Below, one piece after another: positions 9,860 through 18,273 of a stretch of 64,000 nt of DNA. The notes under the pieces are model-generated. The model was not told the DNA's origin. It searched no databases and saw only the letters and a program-made list of their open reading frames with translations. Made by a program: the position numbers and the translations under genes. The stretch is from Sphingopyxis sp. H073. GTDB taxonomy: Bacteria > Pseudomonadota > Alphaproteobacteria > Sphingomonadales > Sphingomonadaceae. How positions within the stretch are numbered: the first letter of the stretch is position 1; every line of letters starts with the position of its first letter. The stretch lies in contig NZ_LNSG01000003.1 in NCBI RefSeq assembly GCF_001468395.1, positions 434,001 through 498,000 on the forward strand, in the 5' to 3' direction.

Positions 9860-10651
9860 ATGGCGAAGATGCTGATTTTCGGAATGGGCTATGCCGCGGG
9901 TCATCTCGCGGAGCGCCTGCGCGCGCGCGGCTGGGACGTGGAGGGCACCACGCAAGACGGGCGCGGTGAGAGCATCGCGTTCGCCGACGAGGCTGCGGTA
10001 ATCGGCGCGCTGCGCTCGGCGACGCATATCCTCTCATCGGTCCCACCTGCAGGCGGCCGCGATCCGGTCCTCGACCGTTTCGGACAGGCGATCGCCGTCG
10101 CCCCTGCCGGCTGGGTCGGCTACCTGTCCTCGACCGGCGTCTATGGCGACACGGGCGGCGCGTGGGTCGACGAAAGCGCGCCGATCAAGGGCCGCCGCCC
10201 CGACCGCAACGCCGCCGACGCCGCATGGTCGGCGCTGCGCGGCGACGTGCGGGTCTTTCGCCTGCCCGGCATCTATGGCCCCGGCCGCTCGATCCTCGAC
10301 CGGATCAACGAAGGCCGCGCGCACCGGATCGACCTGCCCGGTCAGGTTTTCAGCCGCGTCCATGTCGATGACATCGCGGGCGGCGTCATGGCGTCGTTCC
10401 GCGGACCGGCGGGCATCTACAACCTCGCCGACGACGAGCCCTGCCACCAGAACCGGCTGGTCGAATGGGGCTGCGCGATGCTCGATGCGCCCCTTCCCCC
10501 GCTCCTGCCGCTCGACGAAGCCGGCCTCTCGCCTGCCGCGCGCGCCTTCTATGCCGAGAACCGCCGCGTCGCGAACGGCAAGGCGAAGCGGCTCCTGGGC
10601 TGGGCGCCACGTTATCCGACGTTTCGCGAAGGGCTCGCGAGCCTCGTCTAA
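9860..10651 (+). CDS. NAD(P)-dependent epimerase/SDR-like protein (YeeZ-type)
   Basis: Protein of 263 aa with a Rossmann start (MLIFGMGYAAGHLAERLR, the GxGxxG-like dinucleotide loop). It has extended-SDR features: SSTGVYGDTGG, then FRLPGIYGPGRS. The usual YxxxK catalytic pair is not obvious, as in other YeeZ-like proteins, so the catalytic role is uncertain. The last 4 bp overlap the end of the convergent DUF445 gene. The substrate is unknown; the nearest families act on nucleotide sugars or remain uncharacterised. Confidence 0.8.
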   Translation: MAKMLIFGMGYAAGHLAERLRARGWDVEGTTQDGRGESIAFADEAAVIGALRSATHILSSVPPAGGRDPVLDRFGQAIAVAPAGWVGYLSSTGVYGDTGGAWVDESAPIKGRRPDRNAADAAWSALRGDVRVFRLPGIYGPGRSILDRINEGRAHRIDLPGQVFSRVHVDDIAGGVMASFRGPAGIYNLADDEPCHQNRLVEWGCAMLDAPLPPLLPLDEAGLSPAARAFYAENRRVANGKAKRLLGWAPRYPTFREGLASLV

Positions 10652-11913
10652 AGCAGCACATCCACCGCGTGGATCAGCACGCCGACCAATCCGCCGACCA
10701 GCGTGCCGTTGATGCGGATATATTGCAGGTCGTCGCCAACCGCATTTTCCAGCCGGTCGGTGATCGTCTTGGCGTCCCACCCGCGAATCGTGTCGGACAC
10801 GAGCTTCAGCGCCGTCTCGCCATAGCTGTCGACCGTCCCGACCACCGCGCGCCGGGCATAGCGATTGAGCGTGCGCTTCAGCCCCTCGTCCTCGCCCAGC
10901 ATCGTGCCGAACTGCGTGACGAGCTCACCGATCCGCCCCGCGAGCATCGTGTCGGGGTCGCGCGCGGCCTTGAGCAGCGCCGCGCGCCCCTGTTCCCACA
11001 ATCCGTCGAGCCAGCGCTTGACCGCCTTGTTTTCGAGCAGCTCGTCGCGGACCTTGGCGACCTTCGCCTGAACTTCGGGATCGTGCTGCAGGTCGAGCGC
11101 CATCTTGGCGAGCCCTTCCTCGACACGGATGCGCAGCGGGTGCGTCTCGTCGACCGCCATTTCGCTGAGCAGCTTCGACAGCCCCGCGACGATGCGGTTC
11201 GAGATGCTCTCGTCGAGCCCGGTGAAGCGCACGATCGCGTTCGAATTGTCGTGGACCATCTGGTGGATCAGATGTTCGTTGAGTTCGAGCGTCTTCGATC
11301 CCCATTTGACCATCGCGTCGAGCAAGGGCTGGTGCCGCCCCTCGGCGAGCGCCGCCTGCAACGCCTGCCCGAGTAGCGGCGCGACGTCGAGGTCGCGCAG
11401 GCGGTCGGCGATCGCCGACTTGACCATGCCGCCCAGCCGCTGCTGGTCGAGCGCGCCGAGCCCGTCGGCGATGATCCGCGACGCGCCGAGCTTGAGCCGC
11501 CCGCCGCCCTCGGCCGGCTGCGACAGGAATTTCCCGACCGCGCCCGCGACGTCAACCGTCTGCATCTTGCGCGCGATCAGCCGCGGCAGCAGGAAATTGG
11601 TGAGCAGGAAGCGCGCGAGCGTGTCGCCGATGCGGTTCTTGTTGCGCGGCACGATCGCGGTGTGCGGGATCGGCAGGCCCAGCGGATGGCGGAAGAGCGC
11701 GGTCACCGCGAACCAGTCGGCCAGCCCGCCGACCATCGCCGCCTCGGCAAAGGCGCGCACGAAACCGACCGCTGGATGGACGTGATCGAAATAGCGCGCG
11801 GCGAGGAACACCGCCGCCATGACGATCAGCAATCCGGTCGCCACCACACGGATATTGGAGCCCCGCGCCGGAATGGCGACGCCTATCGGCCGGGAAAGAA
11901 GGCTGTCGGTCAT
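10648..11913 (-). CDS. DUF445 membrane protein
   Basis: Protein of 421 aa from the ATG at 11913 (MTDSLLSRPIG); a TTG three codons earlier is possible. It has the DUF445 plan: one or two N-terminal membrane segments (VATGLLIVMAAVFLAARYF), the family signature GGLADWFAVTALFRHPLGLPIP, a long helical cytoplasmic part and a short C-terminal membrane hairpin (GTLVGGLVGVLIHAVDVLL). Function is unknown in the family; an envelope role is often suggested. It lies after the RND pump on the same strand. A 9-bp hairpin (11947-11955 with 11967-11975) lies between them but lacks a T-tract, so read-through is possible. Confidence 0.87.
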   Translation of the reverse strand: MTDSLLSRPIGVAIPARGSNIRVVATGLLIVMAAVFLAARYFDHVHPAVGFVRAFAEAAMVGGLADWFAVTALFRHPLGLPIPHTAIVPRNKNRIGDTLARFLLTNFLLPRLIARKMQTVDVAGAVGKFLSQPAEGGGRLKLGASRIIADGLGALDQQRLGGMVKSAIADRLRDLDVAPLLGQALQAALAEGRHQPLLDAMVKWGSKTLELNEHLIHQMVHDNSNAIVRFTGLDESISNRIVAGLSKLLSEMAVDETHPLRIRVEEGLAKMALDLQHDPEVQAKVAKVRDELLENKAVKRWLDGLWEQGRAALLKAARDPDTMLAGRIGELVTQFGTMLGEDEGLKRTLNRYARRAVVGTVDSYGETALKLVSDTIRGWDAKTITDRLENAVGDDLQYIRINGTLVGGLVGVLIHAVDVLL

Positions 11914-11983
11914 GCGAACCAAATGGCGAAACGCCGCAAAGGTTGCAACCGGCGCAGCGACTTACCGCGCCGGTTCGCCTGCA

Positions 11984-14900
11984 TTATTCCGCCGGTTCGG
12001 GCGCCGCGGCGCCGTGCGGCTTCACATCGTCGCCCTTGCGATAGGTCAGAAGGTTGCGCGAGAAGAAGCGGCCGAGGCGCTTTTCGATGCTGTCGGCCAG
12101 GCTGAACCCTGCGGGCACGATCAGCAGCGTCAGCAGCGTCGACAGGGTCAGCCCGCCGATCACCACGACGCCCATCGGGGCGCGCCACGCGCCATCGCCC
12201 GACAGCGACAGCGCCGTCGGCACCATGCCCGCAACCATCGCGACCGTCGTCATCACGATCGGCTGCGCGCGCTTGCGGCCCGCATCGAGCAGCGCCTCCA
12301 TCTTGCCGACGCCATGATCCATCTCCTCGATCGCGAAATCGACGAGCAGGATCGAATTCTTCGCGACGATGCCGAGCAGCATCAGCAGGCCGATATAGAC
12401 GGGCATCGAGATTTCCATGCCCGTAATCAGCAGTCCGAGCAGCCCGCCCAAAGGCGCGAGCAACAGCGACGACATGTTGACCAGCGGCGACAGGAAACGG
12501 CGATAGAGCAGCACCAGCGTCGAGAAGACGAGCAGCAGGCCAGAGACGACCGCGATCAGGAAATTGTTGATCAGTTCGGCCTGCCACTTGGCGTCACCCT
12601 GGATGATCTTGCGCACGCCCTGCGGCATGTTCTTGATCGCCGGCAGCGCGTCGATCTTCTTCTGCGCGTCGCCGGTGACAAGGCCGGGCGCCAGGTCGGC
12701 ACCGATCACGATGCGCCGCGTCTGGTTATAGCGGCGCAGTTCGGTCGGGCCGGCGCCGAAGCCGATCTCGGCGACCGACTTCAGCGGCACCGTCGTCCCG
12801 CGCGAAGTCGGGACGGGCAGATTCTCGATCGTCGCGAGCGCGCGGCGCGAATCTTCGGACAGCAGCACGCGGATCGGGATCTGGCGATCGGACAGCGAGA
12901 ATTTCGCGGCATTCTGGTCGATGTCGCCGATCGTCGCGATACGGATCGTCTGGCTGAGCGCCGAGGTCGTGACGCCGAGTTCGGCGGCAAGGTCGAGGCG
13001 CGGCTTGACGATGATTTCGGGGCGCGGAATGTCGCCCTCGATCCGCGGCGAGCGCAGCTCCTTGAGCTTGCTCATCTCGGCCACGATCTTCAGCGCGTGG
13101 CTCTCGAGCAGCGCCGGATCGTCGCCGCCGATGACGAAGGTCAGGTCACGGCCCGAAAAACCACCCGACTGGCTCTGGAACGACACGCGCGCGTCGGGAA
13201 TCGCCGCCATTTTCGGCTGCAACCCGCGTTCCCAGTCGACGCTGGTCTGTTCGCGCTTCTTCTTGAGCGTGATGTACACCGTGCCGCCGCCGACATTGAC
13301 GTCATAGAAGGCATTCTCGACCGTCTTGTCGGCTTCGAGAATATCGTTGATCTCGTTCGAGATATGCTCGCTCTGCGCCAGCGTCGACCCCGGCGGCAGC
13401 TCCCAGCGCACCTGGCTGTAATCGCTGTTGATCGTCGGCTGGAACTGCTGCGGCAGCGTCGCGAACAGAAAGATGCTCGTCGCGAAAGCCGCGACGCCGA
13501 TCCCGACGATCCAGACGCGATGGTCGAACAGCCGCGCGTAGGTGCGCTGCGCGATCGATTTCGCCCAATGGGTAAAAGCCCACTGGCGCACGCCGAGTGC
13601 ATAGGCGGCCGCGCCGATGATGATCTGGAGCATACCGGCGGCAAGATAGGCGCCGACGATGCTCAGCGGCGTCAGCAGCAGGAAATGGATCGCGGCGTTG
13701 GGCGCATCCTGCCCGGCAGGAACCGGCCGGAAAAAGGTCGCGACCTGCAACAGGCCGACAAAGCCCGCGACCACCAGCGGCACGATCAGGTAGATCAGCC
13801 GCGTCGAGGTCAGCGCGTAGGTCGCGCGCTTCGCCTGATGCTTGCTGTTGTCGAGCGTCCACGCAAGGATGCGCTCATAGCGGTCGACCCACGGGCCCGA
13901 GGCGTGATCCTGCTCGCCCTGCGCCGACAGGAAATAGGCGGCGATCATCGGGGTGATCATGCGCGCGACCGCCAGGCTGACGAGCACCGCGAACACCACG
14001 GTCATGCCGAACTGGATGAAGAACTGCCCCGACACGCCGGGCATCAGCGCGACGGGCAGGAACACCGCGACGATCGACATCGTCGTCGCGACGACCGCGA
14101 GGCCGATCTCGTCGGCGGCGTCGATCGCGGCCTGATAGGCGGTCTTGCCCATTCGCATGTGCCTGACAATATTCTCGATCTCGACGATCGCGTCGTCGAC
14201 CAGCACCCCGGCGACGAGGCTCAATGCGAGCAGCGACAGGCCGTTCAGCGAAAAGCCCATCATGTCCATGAACCAGAAGGTCGGGATCGCCGACAGCGGG
14301 ATCGCGAGCGCACTGATCAGCGTCGCGCGCCAGTCGCGCAGGAACAGGAAGACGACGACGACGGCCAGCACCGCGCCCTCGATCATCGCGGCCATCGAGC
14401 TGCGATATTGTTCCTTCGTATATTCGGTGCGCGTGAACAGGATCTTGAAGTCGACCTTGGGGTTGTTCTTCTTGATCTCGGCGAGCTTCTTCATCGTCTC
14501 GTCGTGGACGGTGACGTCGGACGAACCCTTCGCCTTTTCGATCGAGAAGCTCAGCACCTGCTTGCCGCCGATCTTCGCGAGGTTGCGCTGTTCGGCATAG
14601 CCGTCGGTGACCTTCGCGACGTCCGACAGGCGGATCGTGCGGCCGTTCCCGATCGAGATGCGCGTGTCGCCGAGCTGGAACGCGTTCGCGGCGTTGCCGA
14701 GCACGCGCACCGCCTGTTCGCTACCCGCAATCTCGGTGCGCCCGCCCGCCGCGTTGACGTTCACCTGACGCAGCTGCTGGTTCACCTGGCTCGCGGTCAG
14801 GCCATAGCTCTGCATCCGCGCGGGATCGAGGATCACGCGGATTTCGCGGTCGACACCGCCCGAGCGGCGTACCTGGCTCATGCCGGGGATCGAGAGCAGT

Positions 14901-15400
14901 TCCTTCGCGACCGTATTGTCGACGAACCACGACAATTGCTCCAGCGTCATGTCGCGCGTCTCGACCGCGAAATAGGTGATCGGGCCGCCCGCGATATCGA
15001 CGCGCACGACCTGCGGTTCGAGAATGCCGTCGGGCAGGTCGCTGCGGATCTGCGAGATCGCCTGGTTGACGTCGTTATAGGCGCGGTCGATCGGGGTGCC
15101 GATCGCGAACTGGACCATCGTGCGGCTGTTGCCCTCGCTGACATAGGAGGACATTTCGTCGACGCCGCTGACGCTGCGCACCGCGGCTTCGACGCGCTGC
15201 GTCACCTGCGTCTCGAGTTCGGACGGCGCGGCGCCCGGCTGGGCGACGATGACCTGCACCGCCGGGAATTCGATGTCCGGATTGTCGTTGACGTCCATCC
15301 GGTTGAAACTGACGACCCCCGCCAGCAGCAACAGGATGAACAGCACGATCGGCGGCACCGGATTGCGGATGCACCAGGCGGAGATGTTGCGAAAGCTCAT
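11984..15400 (-). CDS. RND efflux permease with an extra membrane insertion (HAE1-like)
   Basis: Second proton-driven RND exporter, 1138 aa, roughly 90 residues longer than usual. The acidic pair (GVLVDDAIVEIENIV) and the lysine helix (GIVAKNSILLVDFAIEEM) are intact, so it should be active. The added length lies in the central cytoplasmic linker between the two pump halves (about residues 525-615). That stretch has two or three hydrophobic segments (RLIYLIVPLVVAGFVGLL and HFLLLTPLSIVGAYLAAGML). The adaptor gene is 46 bp upstream; no outer-membrane factor is adjacent, so it probably borrows one. Substrate unknown. Confidence 0.93.
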   Translation of the reverse strand: MSFRNISAWCIRNPVPPIVLFILLLLAGVVSFNRMDVNDNPDIEFPAVQVIVAQPGAAPSELETQVTQRVEAAVRSVSGVDEMSSYVSEGNSRTMVQFAIGTPIDRAYNDVNQAISQIRSDLPDGILEPQVVRVDIAGGPITYFAVETRDMTLEQLSWFVDNTVAKELLSIPGMSQVRRSGGVDREIRVILDPARMQSYGLTASQVNQQLRQVNVNAAGGRTEIAGSEQAVRVLGNAANAFQLGDTRISIGNGRTIRLSDVAKVTDGYAEQRNLAKIGGKQVLSFSIEKAKGSSDVTVHDETMKKLAEIKKNNPKVDFKILFTRTEYTKEQYRSSMAAMIEGAVLAVVVVFLFLRDWRATLISALAIPLSAIPTFWFMDMMGFSLNGLSLLALSLVAGVLVDDAIVEIENIVRHMRMGKTAYQAAIDAADEIGLAVVATTMSIVAVFLPVALMPGVSGQFFIQFGMTVVFAVLVSLAVARMITPMIAAYFLSAQGEQDHASGPWVDRYERILAWTLDNSKHQAKRATYALTSTRLIYLIVPLVVAGFVGLLQVATFFRPVPAGQDAPNAAIHFLLLTPLSIVGAYLAAGMLQIIIGAAAYALGVRQWAFTHWAKSIAQRTYARLFDHRVWIVGIGVAAFATSIFLFATLPQQFQPTINSDYSQVRWELPPGSTLAQSEHISNEINDILEADKTVENAFYDVNVGGGTVYITLKKKREQTSVDWERGLQPKMAAIPDARVSFQSQSGGFSGRDLTFVIGGDDPALLESHALKIVAEMSKLKELRSPRIEGDIPRPEIIVKPRLDLAAELGVTTSALSQTIRIATIGDIDQNAAKFSLSDRQIPIRVLLSEDSRRALATIENLPVPTSRGTTVPLKSVAEIGFGAGPTELRRYNQTRRIVIGADLAPGLVTGDAQKKIDALPAIKNMPQGVRKIIQGDAKWQAELINNFLIAVVSGLLLVFSTLVLLYRRFLSPLVNMSSLLLAPLGGLLGLLITGMEISMPVYIGLLMLLGIVAKNSILLVDFAIEEMDHGVGKMEALLDAGRKRAQPIVMTTVAMVAGMVPTALSLSGDGAWRAPMGVVVIGGLTLSTLLTLLIVPAGFSLADSIEKRLGRFFSRNLLTYRKGDDVKPHGAAAPEPAE

Positions 15401-15446
15401 GATTCAAACGCCCTTGTGCGCCCGCAGGCTGCGTGTGCGACCAATT

Positions 15447-16649
15447 TTACTGCGACGATTTCTGGACCACCGGCTTCACCTTGTCGCCGGGGTTCAGGAA
15501 TGCGCCCGCCAGCACGACGACCTTCTCGTTGCCGGTCAGTCCCGACGCGATCGACACGCCGCCGTCGGTGACGGTGCCGACCTTCACCAGCTTGCGTTCG
15601 ATCTTGTCGTCCGCGCCGACGACCAGCACGAAATTGCCGTCGGGTCCGCTCTGCACCGCGCTTTCGGGGAGCAGCGGCGCCTGTTCGGTGCCCGAGACGA
15701 GCCGCGCGTCGGCGAAGCCGCCGGGGCGGAGCGCGGCGCTGTACGGGACCGCGATGCGCACCGTTCCCTGCCGCGTGTCCATGTTGACGATCGGCGAAAC
15801 CTGCCACACCTGCCCCGCGATCTGCAGGTCGGTGCCGACCGGCGTGATCGTCGCGCGGGTGCCGACCTTGACGCGCTGCAAATCGGCCTCGGCGAGCTGC
15901 GCCAGCATTTCCATCTCGCCGCCGCGCGCCATGCGGAACAGCACGCCGCTGCCCGCGCCGACGACCTGGCCGGGTTCGACCTGACGCGTCAGGACCAGCC
16001 CCGCCGCCGGGGCGACGATGTTGAGGCGGCCGTTGCGCGCCAGCGCTTCCTGATATTGCGCCTGCGACACGCGGACGCGCGCGTTCGCGGCATCGCGGGT
16101 CGCGCGCTTGCGGTCCATGTCGGCCTTCGAGATGAAGCCGCGGCCGACCAGCGCCTGCGCGCGCTCCAGCTCCGCCTGCGCCAGATCGGCATCGGCCTGG
16201 GCAACCTTGATCGAGGCCGCGAGGCTCGCCGCCTGCTGCGACTGGACGGCGCGGTCGATCACCGCGAGCGTCTGGCCCGCGCCGACCCACTGGCCGGGCT
16301 CGACAAGCACGCGGACGACCTGTCCGCCCTCGCCCGCGATGCCGACCGGCATTTCGCGGCGCGCCGCGATTGTGCCGTTGGCGGCGATCGCCGCCTGCAC
16401 CGAGACGCGGCCGGGAATGACGACGGTGACGTTCGGCACATTCTGCGCGCCCGCGCCGCCGGCGCCGCCCGCCGCCGTATCGGCGCCCTTGCTGTGCGCG
16501 AACGCATACCAGACGCCGAGCAGGATGACCGCGATCAGCGCGACCGCCGCGATCGTCAGCATCCGCTTGCGGCGGTTGTCATCGGCTTCGTAAAAGCTTT
16601 CGGTCCCCGCCAGGCTGTCCATCGAATCCACTTTCCGCTCGTAATTCAC
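15447..16649 (-). CDS. RND efflux periplasmic adaptor (membrane fusion protein)
   Basis: Partner of the downstream RND pump. A GTG start at 16649 has a good ribosome-binding site (GAGGGG, 7 nt spacing) and gives 400 aa; the ATG at 16622 is the alternative. A short cytoplasmic tail is followed by one membrane helix (MLTIAAVALIAVILLGVWYAF), so it is membrane-anchored rather than a lipoprotein. It then has the lipoyl halves, a coiled-coil hairpin (about 110-190) and beta-barrel domains of the AcrA/CzcB class. Transcribed from a promoter at 16731-16759. Confidence 0.92.
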   Translation of the reverse strand: MNYERKVDSMDSLAGTESFYEADDNRRKRMLTIAAVALIAVILLGVWYAFAHSKGADTAAGGAGGAGAQNVPNVTVVIPGRVSVQAAIAANGTIAARREMPVGIAGEGGQVVRVLVEPGQWVGAGQTLAVIDRAVQSQQAASLAASIKVAQADADLAQAELERAQALVGRGFISKADMDRKRATRDAANARVRVSQAQYQEALARNGRLNIVAPAAGLVLTRQVEPGQVVGAGSGVLFRMARGGEMEMLAQLAEADLQRVKVGTRATITPVGTDLQIAGQVWQVSPIVNMDTRQGTVRIAVPYSAALRPGGFADARLVSGTEQAPLLPESAVQSGPDGNFVLVVGADDKIERKLVKVGTVTDGGVSIASGLTGNEKVVVLAGAFLNPGDKVKPVVQKSSQ

Positions 16650-16730
16650 GCCACATCCCCTCGGCCGCCGGCGTGCTGCCGACGGCGGTGCAAGCCGCAC
16701 CGCACGGGCACAGCCCAATTTCCGGTCGGT

Positions 16731-16759
16731 GTATTACCCTATTAAATCACCACGCGCAA
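16731..16759 (-). promoter_or_regulatory. Predicted sigma-70-type promoter of the second RND operon
   Basis: On the minus strand TTGCGC (16759-16754) and TAATAC (16736-16731) are 17 bp apart, a near-consensus spacing. The predicted transcript starts about 75 nt before the adaptor start. Read from sequence only. Confidence 0.5.
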
Positions 16760-16841
16760 GGGGTGAAACAGGCCCCTCGCCCCACCCTCCGGGCACCGCG
16801 TCATAGGCAGGTCGGGCAGAAAATTCCAGTAGTTGGTCATC

Positions 16842-16875
16842 AAAAAGGGGCGGCCGACATGCGCCGACCGCCCCC
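16842..16875 (-). terminator. Rho-independent terminator after the GlsB/YeaQ gene
   Basis: On the minus strand a 12-bp GC-rich stem (two G-T pairs) with the 4-base loop GCAT is followed directly by TTTTT. It lies 45 bp past the stop at 16921 and separates that gene from the RND operon. Confidence 0.75.
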
Positions 16876-16920
16876 ATTTCTTCGCTGTCAGGTCCGGATC
16901 GGACCCGGCCGTTCGCGCCG

Positions 16921-17193
16921 TCAGCGTACCCTGCCGCGCCGGATCAGGTTGACGATCGCCAGCAGGATGATCGCGCCGATGAACGCCGTGACCAGCGTCC
17001 GCCAGTCGAACGCATCGCCGCGCAGGTGTCCGCCGCCAAAGACGCCGCCCAAGAGCAGCCGGCCGAGGATAGACCCGACGCAACCGACGATGATATTCAG
17101 GAAAATGCCCTGCTGGGCATCGGTGCGCATCACGATGCTGGCGAGCCAGCCGATAATGCCGCCCATCACAATAGCGATAATGAAACTAATCAT
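16921..17193 (-). CDS. GlsB/YeaQ/YmgE-family stress-response membrane protein
   Basis: Protein of 90 aa with three hydrophobic segments and the family signature: an N-terminal GGIIGWLASIVMR helix, then GIFLNIIVGCVGSILG, a glycine-rich loop and a final helix ending in basic residues (LIRRGRVR). Formerly called transglycosylase-associated protein (PF04226). These small inner-membrane proteins are linked to acid and general stress, but the mechanism is not known. It is a single-gene unit with its own terminator. Confidence 0.88.
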   Translation of the reverse strand: MISFIIAIVMGGIIGWLASIVMRTDAQQGIFLNIIVGCVGSILGRLLLGGVFGGGHLRGDAFDWRTLVTAFIGAIILLAIVNLIRRGRVR

Positions 17194-18271
17194 GATTGAC
17201 CCCCTACGATCAATGGTCTGCCCGACGTTGTGGACAGCCTGTGCTACCCTAAATCACTGCAATCGCCTAGCGAAATGGCGGAGCGCGCGCGGTTGCCGGG
17301 GCGCCGTTCACCGAGGACAGGCGCAAGGTACGAAATCGATCATCCCTATGATCTCCCCTTTCCGGTCGGCGAGCCCGTCAGCAGGCGATCGGGCAGCCGC
17401 CGATACGCGAATAATGCGAGAGGGGTGGAAAAGGTTCCCGGCCGCGACCCAAAGGCCACGGCCGGGAAGAGGAGGATCAGTTCCGATCGGGGAACTGCTC
17501 CGGGTCGCAACACCGGCATAAGCAGCCTTGTTTGACCGCGATGTGACGCCGATCACTCGGTGGAATTTTTTTGGGAAAAGGCTGCGGCGTCGCCGCGGCG
17601 CCCGGCAGGGAGCGGATGTCCCCCGTCCGCGCATACGAAATGGGGGCCGACATCGCTGCCAACCCCCACTATCCGGTTACGCCCCTCGCCTCGCTTCGCC
17701 GCTGCATCCCGGTTCCCTGTCCTTTCGGTCAGTGACCCGCAAAACGCCTCGCCGCCGCGTGCGCCGGAACGGTCCGGCGATGGTTCGGTCGGCCCCCTTT
17801 CGGGGGCCGGCCTCACCTGGAAAGCCCTTCATCATCTCGTCCGTGCCTCTGCCGAAACAGCTGCGCTTTCAAAGCGATGGACTGCATTTCCGTACCTGAT
17901 CGGGTCCGCTTCAACTCGTGGGAATCGCTGCGTTCCGTGATCCGGCTATCGGTTGCCTTCCTCGTCGTCCCTCTCCGTTCTCGTCCGGCCAGTCTTGCAA
18001 CTGCCCTTCTCGTCCCGGCGGTCCGTCGTCTCCGGCGTCCGATGATTTGAAGCTGTCACGAACGCGGGATGCCGCCAACAGAAAATGCACATAAAGCAGC
18101 AATCATGCCCGTTCGCTTGTGGATAAGTCCGGCATTAGCAACAAGCGGATTCGCTGCAGCATTTTTGTAATAGCAATGCAGCATTTTTGAATTCATCGGC
18201 CGGACCGAAATGCGCGACTCGCCGCCGCGACTCGATTCGCGAAACCGCAAAAAGCGACTCGCCGCCGCGAC
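17194..18271. other. Long stretch without a supported gene; stacked hairpins
   Basis: Open frames here have poor codon use, no recognisable family and mostly mirror GC-rich text, so no gene is called. Several strong hairpins sit close together: 17762-17779 (7-bp perfect stem, 4-base loop) and 17788-17811 (10-bp stem around GGCCCCC, loop TTTC). G and C runs at 17642-17646 and 17662-17666 could also pair. A structured RNA is possible, but I found no RNase P, tmRNA, SRP or 6S hallmark. The right end (18118-18273) carries replication or methylation-type motifs, listed separately. Confidence 0.5.
18155..18189. repeat. 13-bp direct repeat, two copies 22 bp apart
   Basis: TGCAGCATTTTTG occurs at 18155-18167 and 18177-18189. 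The spacing is two DNA helical turns, as for side-by-side protein binding. The block is AT-rich compared with its surroundings. Confidence 0.7.
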
Positions 18272-18273
18272 TC
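18214..18273. repeat. 20-bp direct repeat, two copies 40 bp apart
   Basis: GCGACTCGCCGCCGCGACTC is found exactly at 18214-18233 and 18254-18273. Each copy holds two GANTC sites. The second copy overlaps the nadA stop codon by 2 bp. Confidence 0.85.

Larger units (their letters stand above)
18118..18273. promoter_or_regulatory. DnaA box plus cluster of six GANTC (CcrM) sites
   Basis: A perfect DnaA box (TTATCCACA on the minus strand) lies at 18118-18126. GANTC sites occur at 18148, 18216, 18229, 18234, 18256 and 18269, six in 126 bp. At about 66% GC one would expect roughly one per 300 bp. GANTC is the target of the alphaproteobacterial cell-cycle methylase CcrM. The right edge touches the nadA stop codon. 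The function (cell-cycle-timed control, DnaA titration or a replication element) is inferred. Confidence 0.5.

Noticed and set aside
9813..10046. Longer start for aminopeptidase N
   Set aside because: The added 78 residues read into the divergent neighbour's leader and gene; the start at 9812 gives the standard PepN length.
11819..15571. 1250-codon open frame on the + strand
   Set aside because: Antisense shadow of the second RND pump; rich in Arg/Asp/His repeats from GC-rich complementary text, no family features.
17230..17535. Short open frames after the GlsB/YeaQ gene
   Set aside because: No ribosome-binding site, no recognisable domains and codon use unlike the neighbours.
17560..18060. 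tmRNA, RNase P, SRP or 6S RNA gene
   Set aside because: None of their conserved core sequences were found on either strand; only generic hairpins remain.
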